NCBI RefSeq assembly: GCF_004519315.1
Contig: NZ_SOZE01000021.1
Location: 1 to 64,000 of the forward strand
Length of the DNA: 64,000 bases
From: Mucilaginibacter psychrotolerans
GTDB taxonomy: Bacteria > Bacteroidota > Bacteroidia > Sphingobacteriales > Sphingobacteriaceae
Reading direction: 5' to 3'
The position numbers and the translations under genes were made by a program. The notes below the pieces were generated by a model that made no database searches, had not been told where the DNA came from, and saw only the letters and a list, made by a program, of their open reading frames with translations. Below are positions 17,855 to 27,077 of this stretch, one piece after another; position 1 is the stretch's first letter, and each line of letters starts with the position of its first letter.

Positions 17855-20800
17855 TCAGTCATTGTGTTTTTCAACAATCTTTTTCGAGATATTCAGGCGC
17901 TTCATCCGTGAGGTCAGCGTGCTTGCCGGAATACCGAGTAATTCAGCCGCACCTCCGGCTCCGCTTACCTTGCCATTACAATATTTAAGTGTCTTTAGAA
18001 TATAATCCTTTTCAAAGTCGTCAAACTTTCCAGGCACGAATTTCTGGGACGACGCCTCTTTTACAATTACCGGTAAAAACGGTGACGGCAAATAAACATC
18101 TTTGATTACAGAGCCTTTTGTCATCAGTACACACCGTTCGATCTGATGTTCCAGTTCACGCACATTTCCCGGCCAGCTGTAGCTCATGAGTTGTTTCATC
18201 GCGCTACTGCCGATATGGACGATTTCCTTTCCGGCGCGTTTCGCAAACCTTCTGACGAAATGCAAAGCAAGCAAAGGTATATCATCAGCACGGTCCCTAA
18301 GTGCAGGAAGATGAATCGGGAAAGTGTTTATGCGGAAATACAAATCGCTTCTGAAACGTCCTGAATTTATTTCCTTTTCCAAATCCCGGTTGGTAGCGGC
18401 CACAATTCTGACATCGGTCCTGATCACGCCTCTCCCGCCGATCCGCTCAATCTCTTTCTCCTGGAGGGCGCGGAGCAGCTTCACCTGCAGTTCCGGCGGC
18501 ATCTCTCCAATTTCATCGAGGAACAGCGTTCCGCCGTTAGCTAGCTCAAACTTACCTACCCTTCTTTCAGTAGCTCCGGTAAAACTTCCTTTTTCATGCC
18601 CGAAAAGCTCACTCTCAATCAGATTAGCGGGAAGTGCGGCACAATTCACCTTCACCAGCAGGCTGTTTCTTCTCGGTGAATTATTATGAATTGCGCGTGC
18701 AATTAATTCCTTACCCGTTCCCGTTTCCCCGAGAATAAGAACAGTGCTATCAGAAATCGCCACCTGGGAAATCATCTTGAACACATCGTCCAGCAAAGGA
18801 CTTTTGCCTATTATTTCTGAATAATTGTGAGTAATTTCCAGTTCCCGGGTGAGGTATATTTTTTCCTCCTCCAGCCGCTCTTTATAACGGTTAATCTCCC
18901 CCAGCTGGTGTATGACCCGCTCAGTCGCGATGAGATCCGAAATCGCAATAGCCAGCTGGGAGCACAGGCTGCGCAAGAGGGGCTGATCCGCCTCCCCCAG
19001 GTGATATTCCTTTACAAACAAGACAGCGACAATTTCTTTTCCTTTAAAAATGGGCAGCGCTGCAATAGATCTGAAACCGTATCTTTTAAAAACCGTCAGG
19101 TAGCCGGGGCAATCCGGCAGTCCGGAAAGTTCTTCAGTGCTCACGAATACCGGCGCAGAGGTGCTCAGCACCTGGTCGATTACCCCGTCATTTACAGATC
19201 GAGTGCTTTCTGCCTCCTGCATAAAATAAGGGTCTCCTGCATAACGGGAATCTGTATCCCATAAATAACAGTACTGCGAACTCTTGTCTTCACTTAACCA
19301 GTGAAGGCTAAGTTCATCAAGATTACAGAGATTTTTAAGAAAGCTATGAAAAATAACGCCTAACTCAAGTTTGTCTCTGACACCTGCAACAGCCCTGCTG
19401 AACTCCAGCAATGAAGATTTTTCATGTTCCCGTCTTTTAATTTTTTCGTTCAGAATCAGGTTGAAAACTCCCAGTGAAAGCGTATCCCTAATTCCCTTAA
19501 CCAAATTAAGATAATCAGGATTTACTTCGGGACGGGCGGTGTAACAAATTATCCACAACCCAAGAATTTTGCCATCAACCTCAAGTCGTGTCACCAGTAC
19601 AAATGAAACGCCCAGATAACTGGATTCACTAAAGCATTCAGCTACAGACGTATCCGAAAGATCATAAAGCCTTGGCTCTGAAATTGACAATATATCTTTT
19701 ATTGGTTTGGTCTTCGTTTGCTTGAGACAGCCGATTAAACAATCGGAAGTATTAACCCCTTCGGAACCAGTCTGGCCGACTCGGGGAAAAAGAATGCTTT
19801 TATCTTCATCGAGGATCTTAAACTCACTCTGGTAGTACCCCAGAACAGATTTCACATTCTTATCCAGCGCTTCCGTCAGACCGCTAAAATCACCGGCAGT
19901 TGAAACATGCTGACCGAGCGAAAACAAGATACTTTTCTGCGAAGCAAATAACGCTTCCCTTTCATCAGCGAAAATATTCTCGATTACGATTGACAGCTGC
20001 ACCGTAACGGAGCTTACTAACCTGAGTAACCGGCTGCCAACCTGAGTATCTACAGGATAATACATACACCATATTCCAAGTGTTTTCCCTCTGTGATGCA
20101 ATTTTGTGATGATAATTTTGTCGCTGCATTCTTCATCATCGAAAAGATTCAGCAAATCAGCCCGTAAGCCATGCCTGTGATCAGGATTGATGACCAGGGG
20201 CGATATACCAGTCATCAGAAACTGATGAAGATCGCTGCCGGGACTTAGCAGGTCCGAATTGTATTCTGCAGAAAAAACGGACCTGACCCTGCTGGTACTT
20301 TCGTTGCATATTACTTTGATTACTGATCCGTTTTCGGGCTCAGTAATCACAATAAAACTGTTTTGATATCCGAATTTTAAACTGCATTCTCTATTTACAG
20401 TCTTGTAAAAATCTGAATAGTTCCTAACTCCCGCCAAGGCATTATTCAGCACAATCAGATACGCGCGTTCTTCATCGCGGTCAGCGATCTCCTGATTAGC
20501 AATCACATTCAGCAAAGCTGTAGATATCTGATTAGCGACAATTTGTATAAACCTCCGCTGTGACAGAGTCACTGATTCGTTAGCATTAAATATGACCCAG
20601 AAACCAAAATATCGTACCCCATCATATAATTTCGTTACAACCATTTCACTGATGCCGCATTCAAAATTCAGGGCCATAACCGGTGAGATCTCCGGTACAC
20701 TGCCTAGTTCGCTTTTTTTGATAACTACAGGTTCGGCGGATTCCTCGAAAATTTTAACCCAGGCTTCATTGAAAGGAACATTGCCTTCAGTTGCAGATTT

Positions 20801-23056
20801 ATAATCCGGGTGAGATTTTATCCTGGAATCAGGATCAAGCGCATATGAAACAATGCGATCTGCCGTTTTAAGACATATTGCTATATGGCTGTAATCCAGT
20901 TCAGCCTTTAATGTGGCTTTAACAGCTGCAACGAGTTGATCTTTCAGCCGCACCGACGCCAAATTTTTACTTAGTTCCAGCAGAAGGCCCTTTTCCTGGT
21001 CACGTCGGGCCAGTAATTCGTTAGCCAGGATGTTTGAAATCGCTTTAGATACATGGTAAGAGACCTCTTTAAACAGTGTAAGCTGATGTTCTGTAAACAC
21101 GTTCCCCTCGCGCAGGAAAAGGCAGAATACACCAATCTGACGATCATCGTTCTTCAGCGACACAGCAATGCAGGAATCTCTTTTACGGCCTGACTGCACC
21201 GAAAAAAAAGCGCTGAACCGGCTATCGTTTAGGTCGATAACCCTGACTTCTGAAGAATCAAAAATCCCGCTGAAAAGAAGCTGACATTCACATTCTGACT
21301 GCCCGCAGTTACAGCACGCTGCGGCAGCAAAACGAGTATCATCTTCCGCGCTGAGAAACAGACGAATTCCCCCGCCTTCAGACAAAACGAAGGCCGCCAT
21401 GTCCGCATGCCCTAAAAGATCATTAAGGTGGCGGCTAAGCACGGCCTTTAGGTCTGCCTGATTCTTCACACCCGTTATATCCGAGCTTAGAGACATAAGA
21501 CCGTCCCGCTCAATGTTTCTTTTCTTTAAAGAATCTTCCATCCTTATATTGGCGACAGCAAGGGATAAAGGGGCAGCCAGAATTTTAATCAGTTCAAGAT
21601 ATTTAGGAAGAACGGCCTGCTCTTCTGTAAAGCAAATCATCCAGATCCCGATTACATTTGTATTAATACGCAAAGAGAGCATCACCAGCTTAACGGTGCC
21701 TGACTCATAATTTACTTTCATGTATAAAGGCAGCTCTGCCGACCTGGATAGCTTTTTCAAATCAAAGACTACTGGTTCTGCCGTAAGAATAGCCTTGTTA
21801 AGGAATGAATCACCCGCGCTTATCCGGGAATAACTCATATCATCATATTCCGGATGAAACTGTATTTTTGACTGTGTATCGGTCAGCAGCACATTTACAA
21901 CCGCCTCATCTTCCACGCTGCAAATCAAACTGTATGAGAACGAGAACATATTTTCCAGCCGGGATCGAATGGTTCGGAGCAACCCCCTTCTGTCTCTGCT
22001 CGTTGCCAGCAGCCGGGTAAGCCATTGCAAAATTTCAACTTTACCTGCTTTATCTTTGAGACTATTGTGGACCCGGATAGCAGCAATAGCGGCGGCAAGG
22101 AGTTCCGCAGTGATTTTAAATAATTCGTTGCTGAAAAGAGCCGGGTAGCTCGCAGCCCGGTATACGGACAGCCAGTAACCGACCACCTCCTGGCCGTTAG
22201 TCAGTGTCAGCAGTGAAGCAATTTTTGAACCCCGGGCACGGAGTTCCTTGAAAAATGGAAAAAGAGTTTCATCCGGGCTGACCTTTTCCAGGTCAAGATA
22301 ACGGATAAGATCTCCATGGGATGTCCAGTTAAACTGATCTGAAAACTCCTGGAATTGCTGGTTATTTACAACACATAAATTTTCCTTCGATTTAGTCCCG
22401 TATTGTGCGGGGTTGTATGATTCCTGATCAATAAAAAATTCACAGGCAACTTCAGGGCAGCCTCTGCGCAACACAAATATACCGGATACGCCAAGATCAA
22501 AAATGGGATTCAAATTCGCCCGAATGAAACGCGCCAGCTGCCAGTCGCTTTTCACATCGTATAACTGTCTGGAGTCTGTCAACAACCGATCCTGTAACAG
22601 CCGCTGCTTCCTCGTTTCAGCAGCCGTCACACGAATGATATCATTGACGAGTACTTCAGGCATTATAATATCTTTTGTTTTACTGCCCCTGTGCGCAATA
22701 ATCAGCAGGGATTCAACTGTTCCGCTGACCAATAAGGGATAAAACAAATAGGCAGTTGAACTATCCTGATTTTCCGGGCTCCATTCGTGAGACTCATGAA
22801 TATCAGCCTGGCTAAAAAATACCGGCTTGTCCGGTCCCGGTGCTGTCTCCGCAAAATGCTTTAGTATCTCATCTGCATCTTTGTACAAAGTTGCTGACCT
22901 CTGCACGGACAAGGAATGTCCGTACCGCCCGTAACCTGATGGAGCGAATAACGAAAGCACGTAATCTGCCCGGTAATGATCCGCTACCAGCTGCAATATT
23001 GCAGACAGGCTAACTTCTTCAGGTGATAATCGCAAATTCGGCGCTAGCGAATTCAT
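17855..23056 (-). CDS. Giant sigma-54-dependent activator with about eight GAF-like repeats
   Basis: A 1733-aa regulator. Roughly the first 1385 residues are successive GAF-like sensor modules of about 170 residues each, joined by helices such as LLARRDQEKGLLLELSKNLA and FADEREALFASQKSILFSLG. A coiled linker follows (INRYKERLEEEKIYLTREL), then an AAA+ sigma-54 interaction domain with Walker A GETGTGKE (about 1445), the sigma-54 loop as GSFTGA (usual GAFTGA), Walker B GGTLFLDEIGEMP, and a C-terminal Fis-type helix-turn-helix (SGAGGAAELLGIPASTLTSR). The order resembles FhlA, which has about 690 residues and two GAFs. The fourth module contains a cysteine cluster (CCNCGQSECEC, about 578-588). 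Ligand and targets are unknown. Confidence 0.95.
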   Translation of the reverse strand: MNSLAPNLRLSPEEVSLSAILQLVADHYRADYVLSLFAPSGYGRYGHSLSVQRSATLYKDADEILKHFAETAPGPDKPVFFSQADIHESHEWSPENQDSSTAYLFYPLLVSGTVESLLIIAHRGSKTKDIIMPEVLVNDIIRVTAAETRKQRLLQDRLLTDSRQLYDVKSDWQLARFIRANLNPIFDLGVSGIFVLRRGCPEVACEFFIDQESYNPAQYGTKSKENLCVVNNQQFQEFSDQFNWTSHGDLIRYLDLEKVSPDETLFPFFKELRARGSKIASLLTLTNGQEVVGYWLSVYRAASYPALFSNELFKITAELLAAAIAAIRVHNSLKDKAGKVEILQWLTRLLATSRDRRGLLRTIRSRLENMFSFSYSLICSVEDEAVVNVLLTDTQSKIQFHPEYDDMSYSRISAGDSFLNKAILTAEPVVFDLKKLSRSAELPLYMKVNYESGTVKLVMLSLRINTNVIGIWMICFTEEQAVLPKYLELIKILAAPLSLAVANIRMEDSLKKRNIERDGLMSLSSDITGVKNQADLKAVLSRHLNDLLGHADMAAFVLSEGGGIRLFLSAEDDTRFAAAACCNCGQSECECQLLFSGIFDSSEVRVIDLNDSRFSAFFSVQSGRKRDSCIAVSLKNDDRQIGVFCLFLREGNVFTEHQLTLFKEVSYHVSKAISNILANELLARRDQEKGLLLELSKNLASVRLKDQLVAAVKATLKAELDYSHIAICLKTADRIVSYALDPDSRIKSHPDYKSATEGNVPFNEAWVKIFEESAEPVVIKKSELGSVPEISPVMALNFECGISEMVVTKLYDGVRYFGFWVIFNANESVTLSQRRFIQIVANQISTALLNVIANQEIADRDEERAYLIVLNNALAGVRNYSDFYKTVNRECSLKFGYQNSFIVITEPENGSVIKVICNESTSRVRSVFSAEYNSDLLSPGSDLHQFLMTGISPLVINPDHRHGLRADLLNLFDDEECSDKIIITKLHHRGKTLGIWCMYYPVDTQVGSRLLRLVSSVTVQLSIVIENIFADEREALFASQKSILFSLGQHVSTAGDFSGLTEALDKNVKSVLGYYQSEFKILDEDKSILFPRVGQTGSEGVNTSDCLIGCLKQTKTKPIKDILSISEPRLYDLSDTSVAECFSESSYLGVSFVLVTRLEVDGKILGLWIICYTARPEVNPDYLNLVKGIRDTLSLGVFNLILNEKIKRREHEKSSLLEFSRAVAGVRDKLELGVIFHSFLKNLCNLDELSLHWLSEDKSSQYCYLWDTDSRYAGDPYFMQEAESTRSVNDGVIDQVLSTSAPVFVSTEELSGLPDCPGYLTVFKRYGFRSIAALPIFKGKEIVAVLFVKEYHLGEADQPLLRSLCSQLAIAISDLIATERVIHQLGEINRYKERLEEEKIYLTRELEITHNYSEIIGKSPLLDDVFKMISQVAISDSTVLILGETGTGKELIARAIHNNSPRRNSLLVKVNCAALPANLIESELFGHEKGSFTGATERRVGKFELANGGTLFLDEIGEMPPELQVKLLRALQEKEIERIGGRGVIRTDVRIVAATNRDLEKEINSGRFRSDLYFRINTFPIHLPALRDRADDIPLLALHFVRRFAKRAGKEIVHIGSSAMKQLMSYSWPGNVRELEHQIERCVLMTKGSVIKDVYLPSPFLPVIVKEASSQKFVPGKFDDFEKDYILKTLKYCNGKVSGAGGAAELLGIPASTLTSRMKRLNISKKIVEKHND

Positions 23057-23220
23057 AGTACGTGATTTAATAAATATGCAGAAGCTTCACAGCTGGAAAT
23101 ACGGCAACAGATGAACAAGTATACCGAATGTCTCCTGCATCAGCAAGTAGTTCCCTATTATATCACGGTGACAGGCGTTAAAGGTTTAATAAACATTGTT
23201 AATTACAAGCGGCCTGCGGA

Positions 23221-23269
23221 CAATAAATAAAACACCCGGCAGTGTTACTGCCGGGTGTTTTATTTATTG
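23221..23269. terminator. Strong bidirectional hairpin terminator
   Basis: A perfect 23-bp stem with a 3-base GTT loop; its core is ACACCCGGCAGT and it is flanked by A-rich and T-rich arms, so it can end transcription on either strand. It lies just beyond the stop of the minus-strand hydrolase at 23,277 and before the start of the sigma-54 activator gene. Confidence 0.9.
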
Positions 23270-23276
23270 ATATGCT

Positions 23277-24122
23277 CTACTCAAACCTATTTAGAAAGGA
23301 GTTAGCCTGCTCTACAAATAGTTCAGGATATTGATTGAAGGACCCATGGGCAGAGTCCGGATAATATATCAATATGGCGTTGGGAATACTTTTGTAAAGT
23401 TCAAGAGATGAAGCACTGTCCATCATCTCATCATTGCTGCCTTGTACGATCAGCACGGGCTGTGTAATTTTTGAAAGATCTATTGTTACAGGATCAGTTC
23501 CCCATCTTGTTAATGCACTGATTTGAGCCGTTATCGCATCCATCGAGGCATTCTGGTCACGTTCTTCCTTACGTATATAAAGCCTGTTTAGCGTAGATGT
23601 GATTTTAGCTCTGCTCTTTTCGGATTTAGTTGCAAAGACATACAGGTATTGTTCTTTGGGCTCCAGTGCGAAAGCTTTCTCAACAAGCTGAGGGAAAGAA
23701 TGTAAAGCTTTAGCGCCTTGTGGTGCTGCACCAACGATAATTAGCTTTCTGAAAAGTTCAGGCCTGAGATCAGCCATCGCCTGGGCAAGAAACCCGCCCA
23801 GAGAAAAACCTAGTATATCACATTGATGGATACCAAGTGCATTAATAACTTTAATGGCATCTTTACTCATATCAAGAACATTATCTGGCGTTTTTCCGCC
23901 GGAATTGCCTACTCCCGTATTGTCAATGAGAATAACCTGGCGTTCTTTTGCCAGACCATCTATGATGATTGGATCCCAGTTTTCAAGGGTTCCGGTAAAA
24001 TGCTGAAGACACACAACAGGGACCTCCGCAGGTGTTCCCAAACTTCTGTAAGCGTACCTGATATCATCAACTTCGATGTATTTGGTAGGCACAGAGACAT
24101 AATTAAATTCTTGCTCATTCAT
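23277..24122 (-). CDS. Alpha/beta hydrolase with serine nucleophile
   Basis: A 281-aa alpha/beta-fold hydrolase. The oxyanion region is LQHFTGTLENWDP, the nucleophile elbow GFSLGG gives the catalytic serine, the acid lies in VQGSNDEMMD and the histidine in YPDSAHGSF. There is no signal peptide. A lid insertion carrying FATKSEKSRA is shared with the hydrolase at 37,124 (FEPASEKSRA), so the two are paralogues. The substrate is unknown. Its promoter carries the GTAC-N17-ATAC element shared by six genes here. Confidence 0.92.
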   Translation of the reverse strand: MNEQEFNYVSVPTKYIEVDDIRYAYRSLGTPAEVPVVCLQHFTGTLENWDPIIIDGLAKERQVILIDNTGVGNSGGKTPDNVLDMSKDAIKVINALGIHQCDILGFSLGGFLAQAMADLRPELFRKLIIVGAAPQGAKALHSFPQLVEKAFALEPKEQYLYVFATKSEKSRAKITSTLNRLYIRKEERDQNASMDAITAQISALTRWGTDPVTIDLSKITQPVLIVQGSNDEMMDSASSLELYKSIPNAILIYYPDSAHGSFNQYPELFVEQANSFLNRFE

Positions 24123-24194
24123 AATATAGATTTTAATTTAATGATTAATTCAATGCTCACGAGACAACCGATCCCGGTGCAAAGATGAATGAGA

Positions 24195-24254
24195 CAAAAT
24201 TATTTCAGATATCTTCCATGTTAATGTATTAATCAGGTTTATTATAGTACGTTT
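24195..24254 (-). promoter_or_regulatory. GTAC-repeat promoter of the 23,277-24,122 hydrolase (site A)
   Basis: Reading the minus strand, AAACGTAC (24,254-24,247) and ATACATT (24,229-24,223) form half-sites 21 bp apart. Exactly 23 bases later comes TAATTTTG (24,202-24,195), a perfect TAnnTTTG -7 box. The leader to the ATG is 72 bases. The same spacing recurs at five other promoters between 24 and 37 kb. Confidence 0.75.
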
Positions 24255-24408
24255 TACGGTTTGTAATCCCCGGGGATCTTACATGAAATTTCAGCTTTAA
24301 ACTCCGATGATTTTTTCGCAGCGGGATTTGAGTGCCGCAATCTGATTGGCACCATCCGGTCGCGCTCCCTTATCTGAGGATCAGTGCCAGCTGCAAACAC
24401 CACGTTTC

Positions 24409-24465
24409 TTACCATCAATAGCTCATCTCGTACATCGTCACATCTGCCGTCGGACCGTACTTTTG
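24409..24465 (+). promoter_or_regulatory. GTAC-repeat promoter of the first 243-aa paralogue (site E)
   Basis: TTACCAT at 24,409 and GTACATC at 24,430 are 21 bp apart. They are followed after 24 bases by TACTTTTG (24,458-24,465), a perfect -7 box, and 27 bases later by the ATG at 24,493. It is the least exact of the six sites: one half-site has TTAC and the spacer is one base longer. It still resembles site B in detail (TACCATxxATAGC). With site A it fills most of the 370-base divergent gap; the remainder shows no gene. Confidence 0.6.
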
Positions 24466-24492
24466 ATGAAACAATAAATAATATATAAAAAT

Positions 24493-25224
24493 ATGAAGGA
24501 CGCAAAACAACTGGTCAATCTTGTGCTTGAAGCACATGGCGGCCTAATAAAATGGAATCAGTTCAACACTGTTAAAGCACATGTTTCGATGGGCGGAATC
24601 ACATGGGGCGTTAAGGGCCACGAAGGTGTGATGAATGATGTTTATTTTACAGGTAATATGCATACTCTGCTGGACAGCTGGTCTCCTATGTTTGAAGCCG
24701 GACTGCGTACAAGCTTTGATGGTAAAGACGTGTTACTGATCAACGCAGCAGATGAAATAATAGAAGAACTGAAAAATGCCAGAAATTCTTTCGAGGGGCA
24801 TAATATCATGACACCATGGACACTCCTCCAGCTGGCTTACTTTTGCAGCTACGCTACCTGGAACTATTTAACCACTCCTTTTATATTCGCCTTGCCGGGT
24901 TTTCACTTCCTGGAAATGGACCCGTGGGAAGAAAACGGAGAAACATGGAGAAGGCTTCAGGTAATTTTTCCCGATTCTGTTGTAACACATAGTAAAAGAC
25001 AGGTTTTTTACATCTCAGAAGACGGGTTATTGAAACGCCACGATTACTGGCCGGAGGTTTTAGGCAACAACTCAGCCGCCCATTACTTTTCTGATTATAC
25101 CGAAGTACAGGGTATCAAAGTTCCGTCTAAACATCGAATTTACCCTCTTGACGATGCATCGAATATATCCCTGGCAGAACCGCTGCTGGTATCAATCGAT
25201 GTATTGAAGTTAGAATATATATAA
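24493..25224 (+). CDS. Unrecognised 243-aa protein, paralogue of the gene at 33,379
   Basis: I do not recognise a named family. It starts MKDAKQLVNLVLEAHGG and is rich in beta strands and aromatic residues. It has no signal peptide, membrane helix or cofactor motif. The run of strands (FDGKDVLLINAADEIIEE, QVFYISEDGLLKRHDYWPEV) recalls LolA-like lipid-binding sheets, which is only an impression. It is similar along its full length to the protein at 33,379-34,110, most strongly at LEMDPWEENGETWRRL and GLLKRHDYWPEVLGNNSA. Both paralogues share the GTAC-repeat promoter. Confidence 0.85.
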   Translation: MKDAKQLVNLVLEAHGGLIKWNQFNTVKAHVSMGGITWGVKGHEGVMNDVYFTGNMHTLLDSWSPMFEAGLRTSFDGKDVLLINAADEIIEELKNARNSFEGHNIMTPWTLLQLAYFCSYATWNYLTTPFIFALPGFHFLEMDPWEENGETWRRLQVIFPDSVVTHSKRQVFYISEDGLLKRHDYWPEVLGNNSAAHYFSDYTEVQGIKVPSKHRIYPLDDASNISLAEPLLVSIDVLKLEYI

Positions 25225-25267
25225 TCGGTATCCGCAATAATCGATACCGCCAATTCAAATTCGAAAA

Positions 25268-25288
25268 GCCCGGAACAAAGTTCCGGGC
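25268..25288 (+). terminator. Hairpin terminator after the first 243-aa paralogue
   Basis: GCCCGGAAC, an AAA loop and GTTCCGGGC form a perfect 9-bp stem between two converging genes. Confidence 0.75.
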
Positions 25289-25390
25289 GGCGGATCGCAA
25301 CCCGCAAATCTTTTCCTCCCGCAGGATTCTTGAAAAAACTTAAATTTAGCCGTTCGTGCTGCTGCAAGCTTTCTGAAGGAAGGAATGGAG

Positions 25391-26101
25391 TTATCCGTTC
25401 ATTACTGTTTCAATCAGCAATAGCCTGCAAGGATGCCCGGCATGAAAAGTAACTTCTGATAATCCGGTGATAAAAAGCGTTTCTTCTTTCTCGGCACTGA
25501 CATCATTTTGTATACTTACCCGCCCTTCAAGAACGTAAACCAGCAGTCCGTTGTCGCCGCTTTGAAGAGCGTAACGGATATCACCATGCGAAAATGTACC
25601 CTCTGATATCCAGACTGACTGTTTTATAATGAGCGATCCGTCCTGACCATCCGGCGAAACCTCCAGATGCCATCGGCCACGGTTATCCGATTCCCTCCTT
25701 TTTAACTGCAGGGCCGGTGATGTCATATATTTATCAGGCTGAACCCAGATCTGAAGGTGACGGGAAGCTATTTCGGAAGAAAGGTTCCCACCGGCATGGC
25801 GTATGCCTGTTCCGCTGCTGATCAGCTGAACATCGCCGGGTTTTAATTCCTGATAATTGCCTAAACTGTCAGCATGTGATTCATTCCCTTCCAGCATTAT
25901 GGTTATAATCTCCGTATCTTTATGGGGATGCATTCCAAGGTACGCGCCGGGAAAAAGCACATCATCGTTGAAAACATAAACGGCTCCAAAACGATCCGGT
26001 CTGACGGTACCTGGCTGACCAAGGCTGAACAAAAGGTGTCCCATAAATTCATGATTCTGAATAAGTCCTCTTTCAGCAGATACTAATTTTTTTATCTTCA
26101 T
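25391..26101 (-). CDS. Pirin-family (YhaK-like) bicupin protein
   Basis: A 236-aa pirin-like protein. The first cupin holds the metal-binding HPH (LGMHPHKDTEIITIMLEG), the SHADSLGN block and SGTGIRHA. In typical pirins and YhaK this last histidine is followed by a glutamate (HSE) that completes the metal site. Here the sequence reads HAGG, so the fourth ligand seems absent. The C-terminal cupin is short. Relatives act as redox sensors or quercetinases. The start overlaps the doxX stop by four bases (ATGA), and the pair is divergent from an HxlR regulator. Confidence 0.9.
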   Translation of the reverse strand: MKIKKLVSAERGLIQNHEFMGHLLFSLGQPGTVRPDRFGAVYVFNDDVLFPGAYLGMHPHKDTEIITIMLEGNESHADSLGNYQELKPGDVQLISSGTGIRHAGGNLSSEIASRHLQIWVQPDKYMTSPALQLKRRESDNRGRWHLEVSPDGQDGSLIIKQSVWISEGTFSHGDIRYALQSGDNGLLVYVLEGRVSIQNDVSAEKEETLFITGLSEVTFHAGHPCRLLLIETVMNG

Positions 26102-26469
26102 CTTATTTTAGTAAAAAACCGATACCACGCAACCATTGCGGAAATCGTAAACACGGGGATTAATATTGTCAGCATTTTATATTCCCCCCTGCTGTAATGC
26201 AGTAAAGACGCTGCGGCCGTCACGATGCAAAATCCAAGCGCCGACAAGGGGGTTAGCCCTGGCGCAATATTTTTCCAGGCCGGAAGGATTATTCCGATGC
26301 ACCCAAGCAATTCAAACACACCTATCGCCCTTACCGGAATTTCAGATGCTCCGGGCTCAAGCATATTCTTTGCAATCAGCCCTTCCTTCGGGGTTGACAC
26401 CTTGATAATTCCCGGCATTACAAAAAACAGGCATATCAGAATCTGAAAAATCCATATTAATTTATTCAT
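26098..26469 (-). CDS. DoxX-family membrane protein
   Basis: A 123-aa protein with four predicted membrane helices (IFQILICLFFVMPGIIKV, AIGVFELLGCIGIILPAW, LGFCIVTAAASLLHY, LIPVFTISAMVAWY), which is the DoxX/DoxD-like layout. Small DoxX proteins of this type accompany redox and thiol-stress genes. It is translationally coupled to the pirin gene and read divergently from the HxlR gene, with a TAGTTTTG -7 box (26,493-26,486) 16 bases before its start. Confidence 0.85.
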   Translation of the reverse strand: MNKLIWIFQILICLFFVMPGIIKVSTPKEGLIAKNMLEPGASEIPVRAIGVFELLGCIGIILPAWKNIAPGLTPLSALGFCIVTAAASLLHYSRGEYKMLTILIPVFTISAMVAWYRFFTKIR

Positions 26470-26485
26470 TGCCTTAAATTTTCGG

Positions 26486-26538
26486 CAAAACTATTTACTG
26501 GAAAGTATATTTTTGTTATCGGTTACTCAGAGTATACC
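26486..26538. promoter_or_regulatory. Divergent doxX/hxlR promoters with candidate HxlR operator
   Basis: Two perfect TAnnTTTG boxes face away from each other: TAGTTTTG on the minus strand (26,493-26,486) for doxX and TATTTTTG on the plus strand (26,508-26,515) for hxlR. Just past the second, GGTTACTCAGAGTATACC (26,521-26,538) contains the inverted repeat TACTC-A-GAGTA flanked by GGT and ACC, which is a plausible repressor site. That HxlR binds here is inferred from position. Confidence 0.6.
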
Positions 26539-26557
26539 GACTTACCAAATTTGCAGC

Positions 26558-26914
26558 ATGGAAAAACACACCACGGAGAGTTGTAAACAGAACCGATTAG
26601 CGGTTCAGGATACATTGGATGTTGTTAGCGGTAAATGGAAATTACTGATCCTGCTTTCCCTTACAGAACGGCCTTACCGTTTCAAGGAACTGGCTGCAGA
26701 GCTGAGTATTTCACCAAGAATGTTATCCAAAGAACTACAGGCTATGGAAGCAGATCTGCTTATCAGCAGGACCGTTCTCAATACCAGGCCAATCACCGTA
26801 GAGTATGCTATAACTGAATACGGACTGACCTTTTCCGACGTATTAAACGCTTTAAGGGACTGGGGGGTTACCCATAGGAAGAAAATTATCCGTACAATAA
26901 AGGGTACTCATTAA
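26558..26914 (+). CDS. HxlR-family winged-helix regulator
   Basis: A 118-aa MarR-like HxlR regulator: CKQNRLAVQDTLDVVSGKWKLLIL (split) includes the family's single cysteine, and the winged helix has RFKELAAELSISPRMLSKEL and the wing RTVLNTRPITVEYAITEYG. The ATG at 26,558 is chosen over one 45 bases upstream because family members begin a few residues before the conserved Cys. HxlR proteins sense electrophiles or aldehydes through that cysteine. Divergence from doxX-pirin suggests it regulates them. Confidence 0.92.
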   Translation: MEKHTTESCKQNRLAVQDTLDVVSGKWKLLILLSLTERPYRFKELAAELSISPRMLSKELQAMEADLLISRTVLNTRPITVEYAITEYGLTFSDVLNALRDWGVTHRKKIIRTIKGTH

Positions 26915-27077
26915 CAGACCAATTTCCGGACGTAACCAAATCAGCAGCCTTATATTTGTTCACGGCAGCTTAAGGTAACCAGATAACTGTTCCCCTTCAA
27001 AATACCCTGCCCCTTTGGGCAGTCTTTCCGCTCATTTTTTTGATTTACGAAAATCAACTGGTTCAGCAATATCACTG

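Noticed and set aside
24254..24505. An 83-codon minus-strand frame in the gap between the hydrolase and the first 243-aa paralogue.
   Set aside because: Its composition is unlike protein, it overlaps the paralogue's start, and the region is explained by two promoters.
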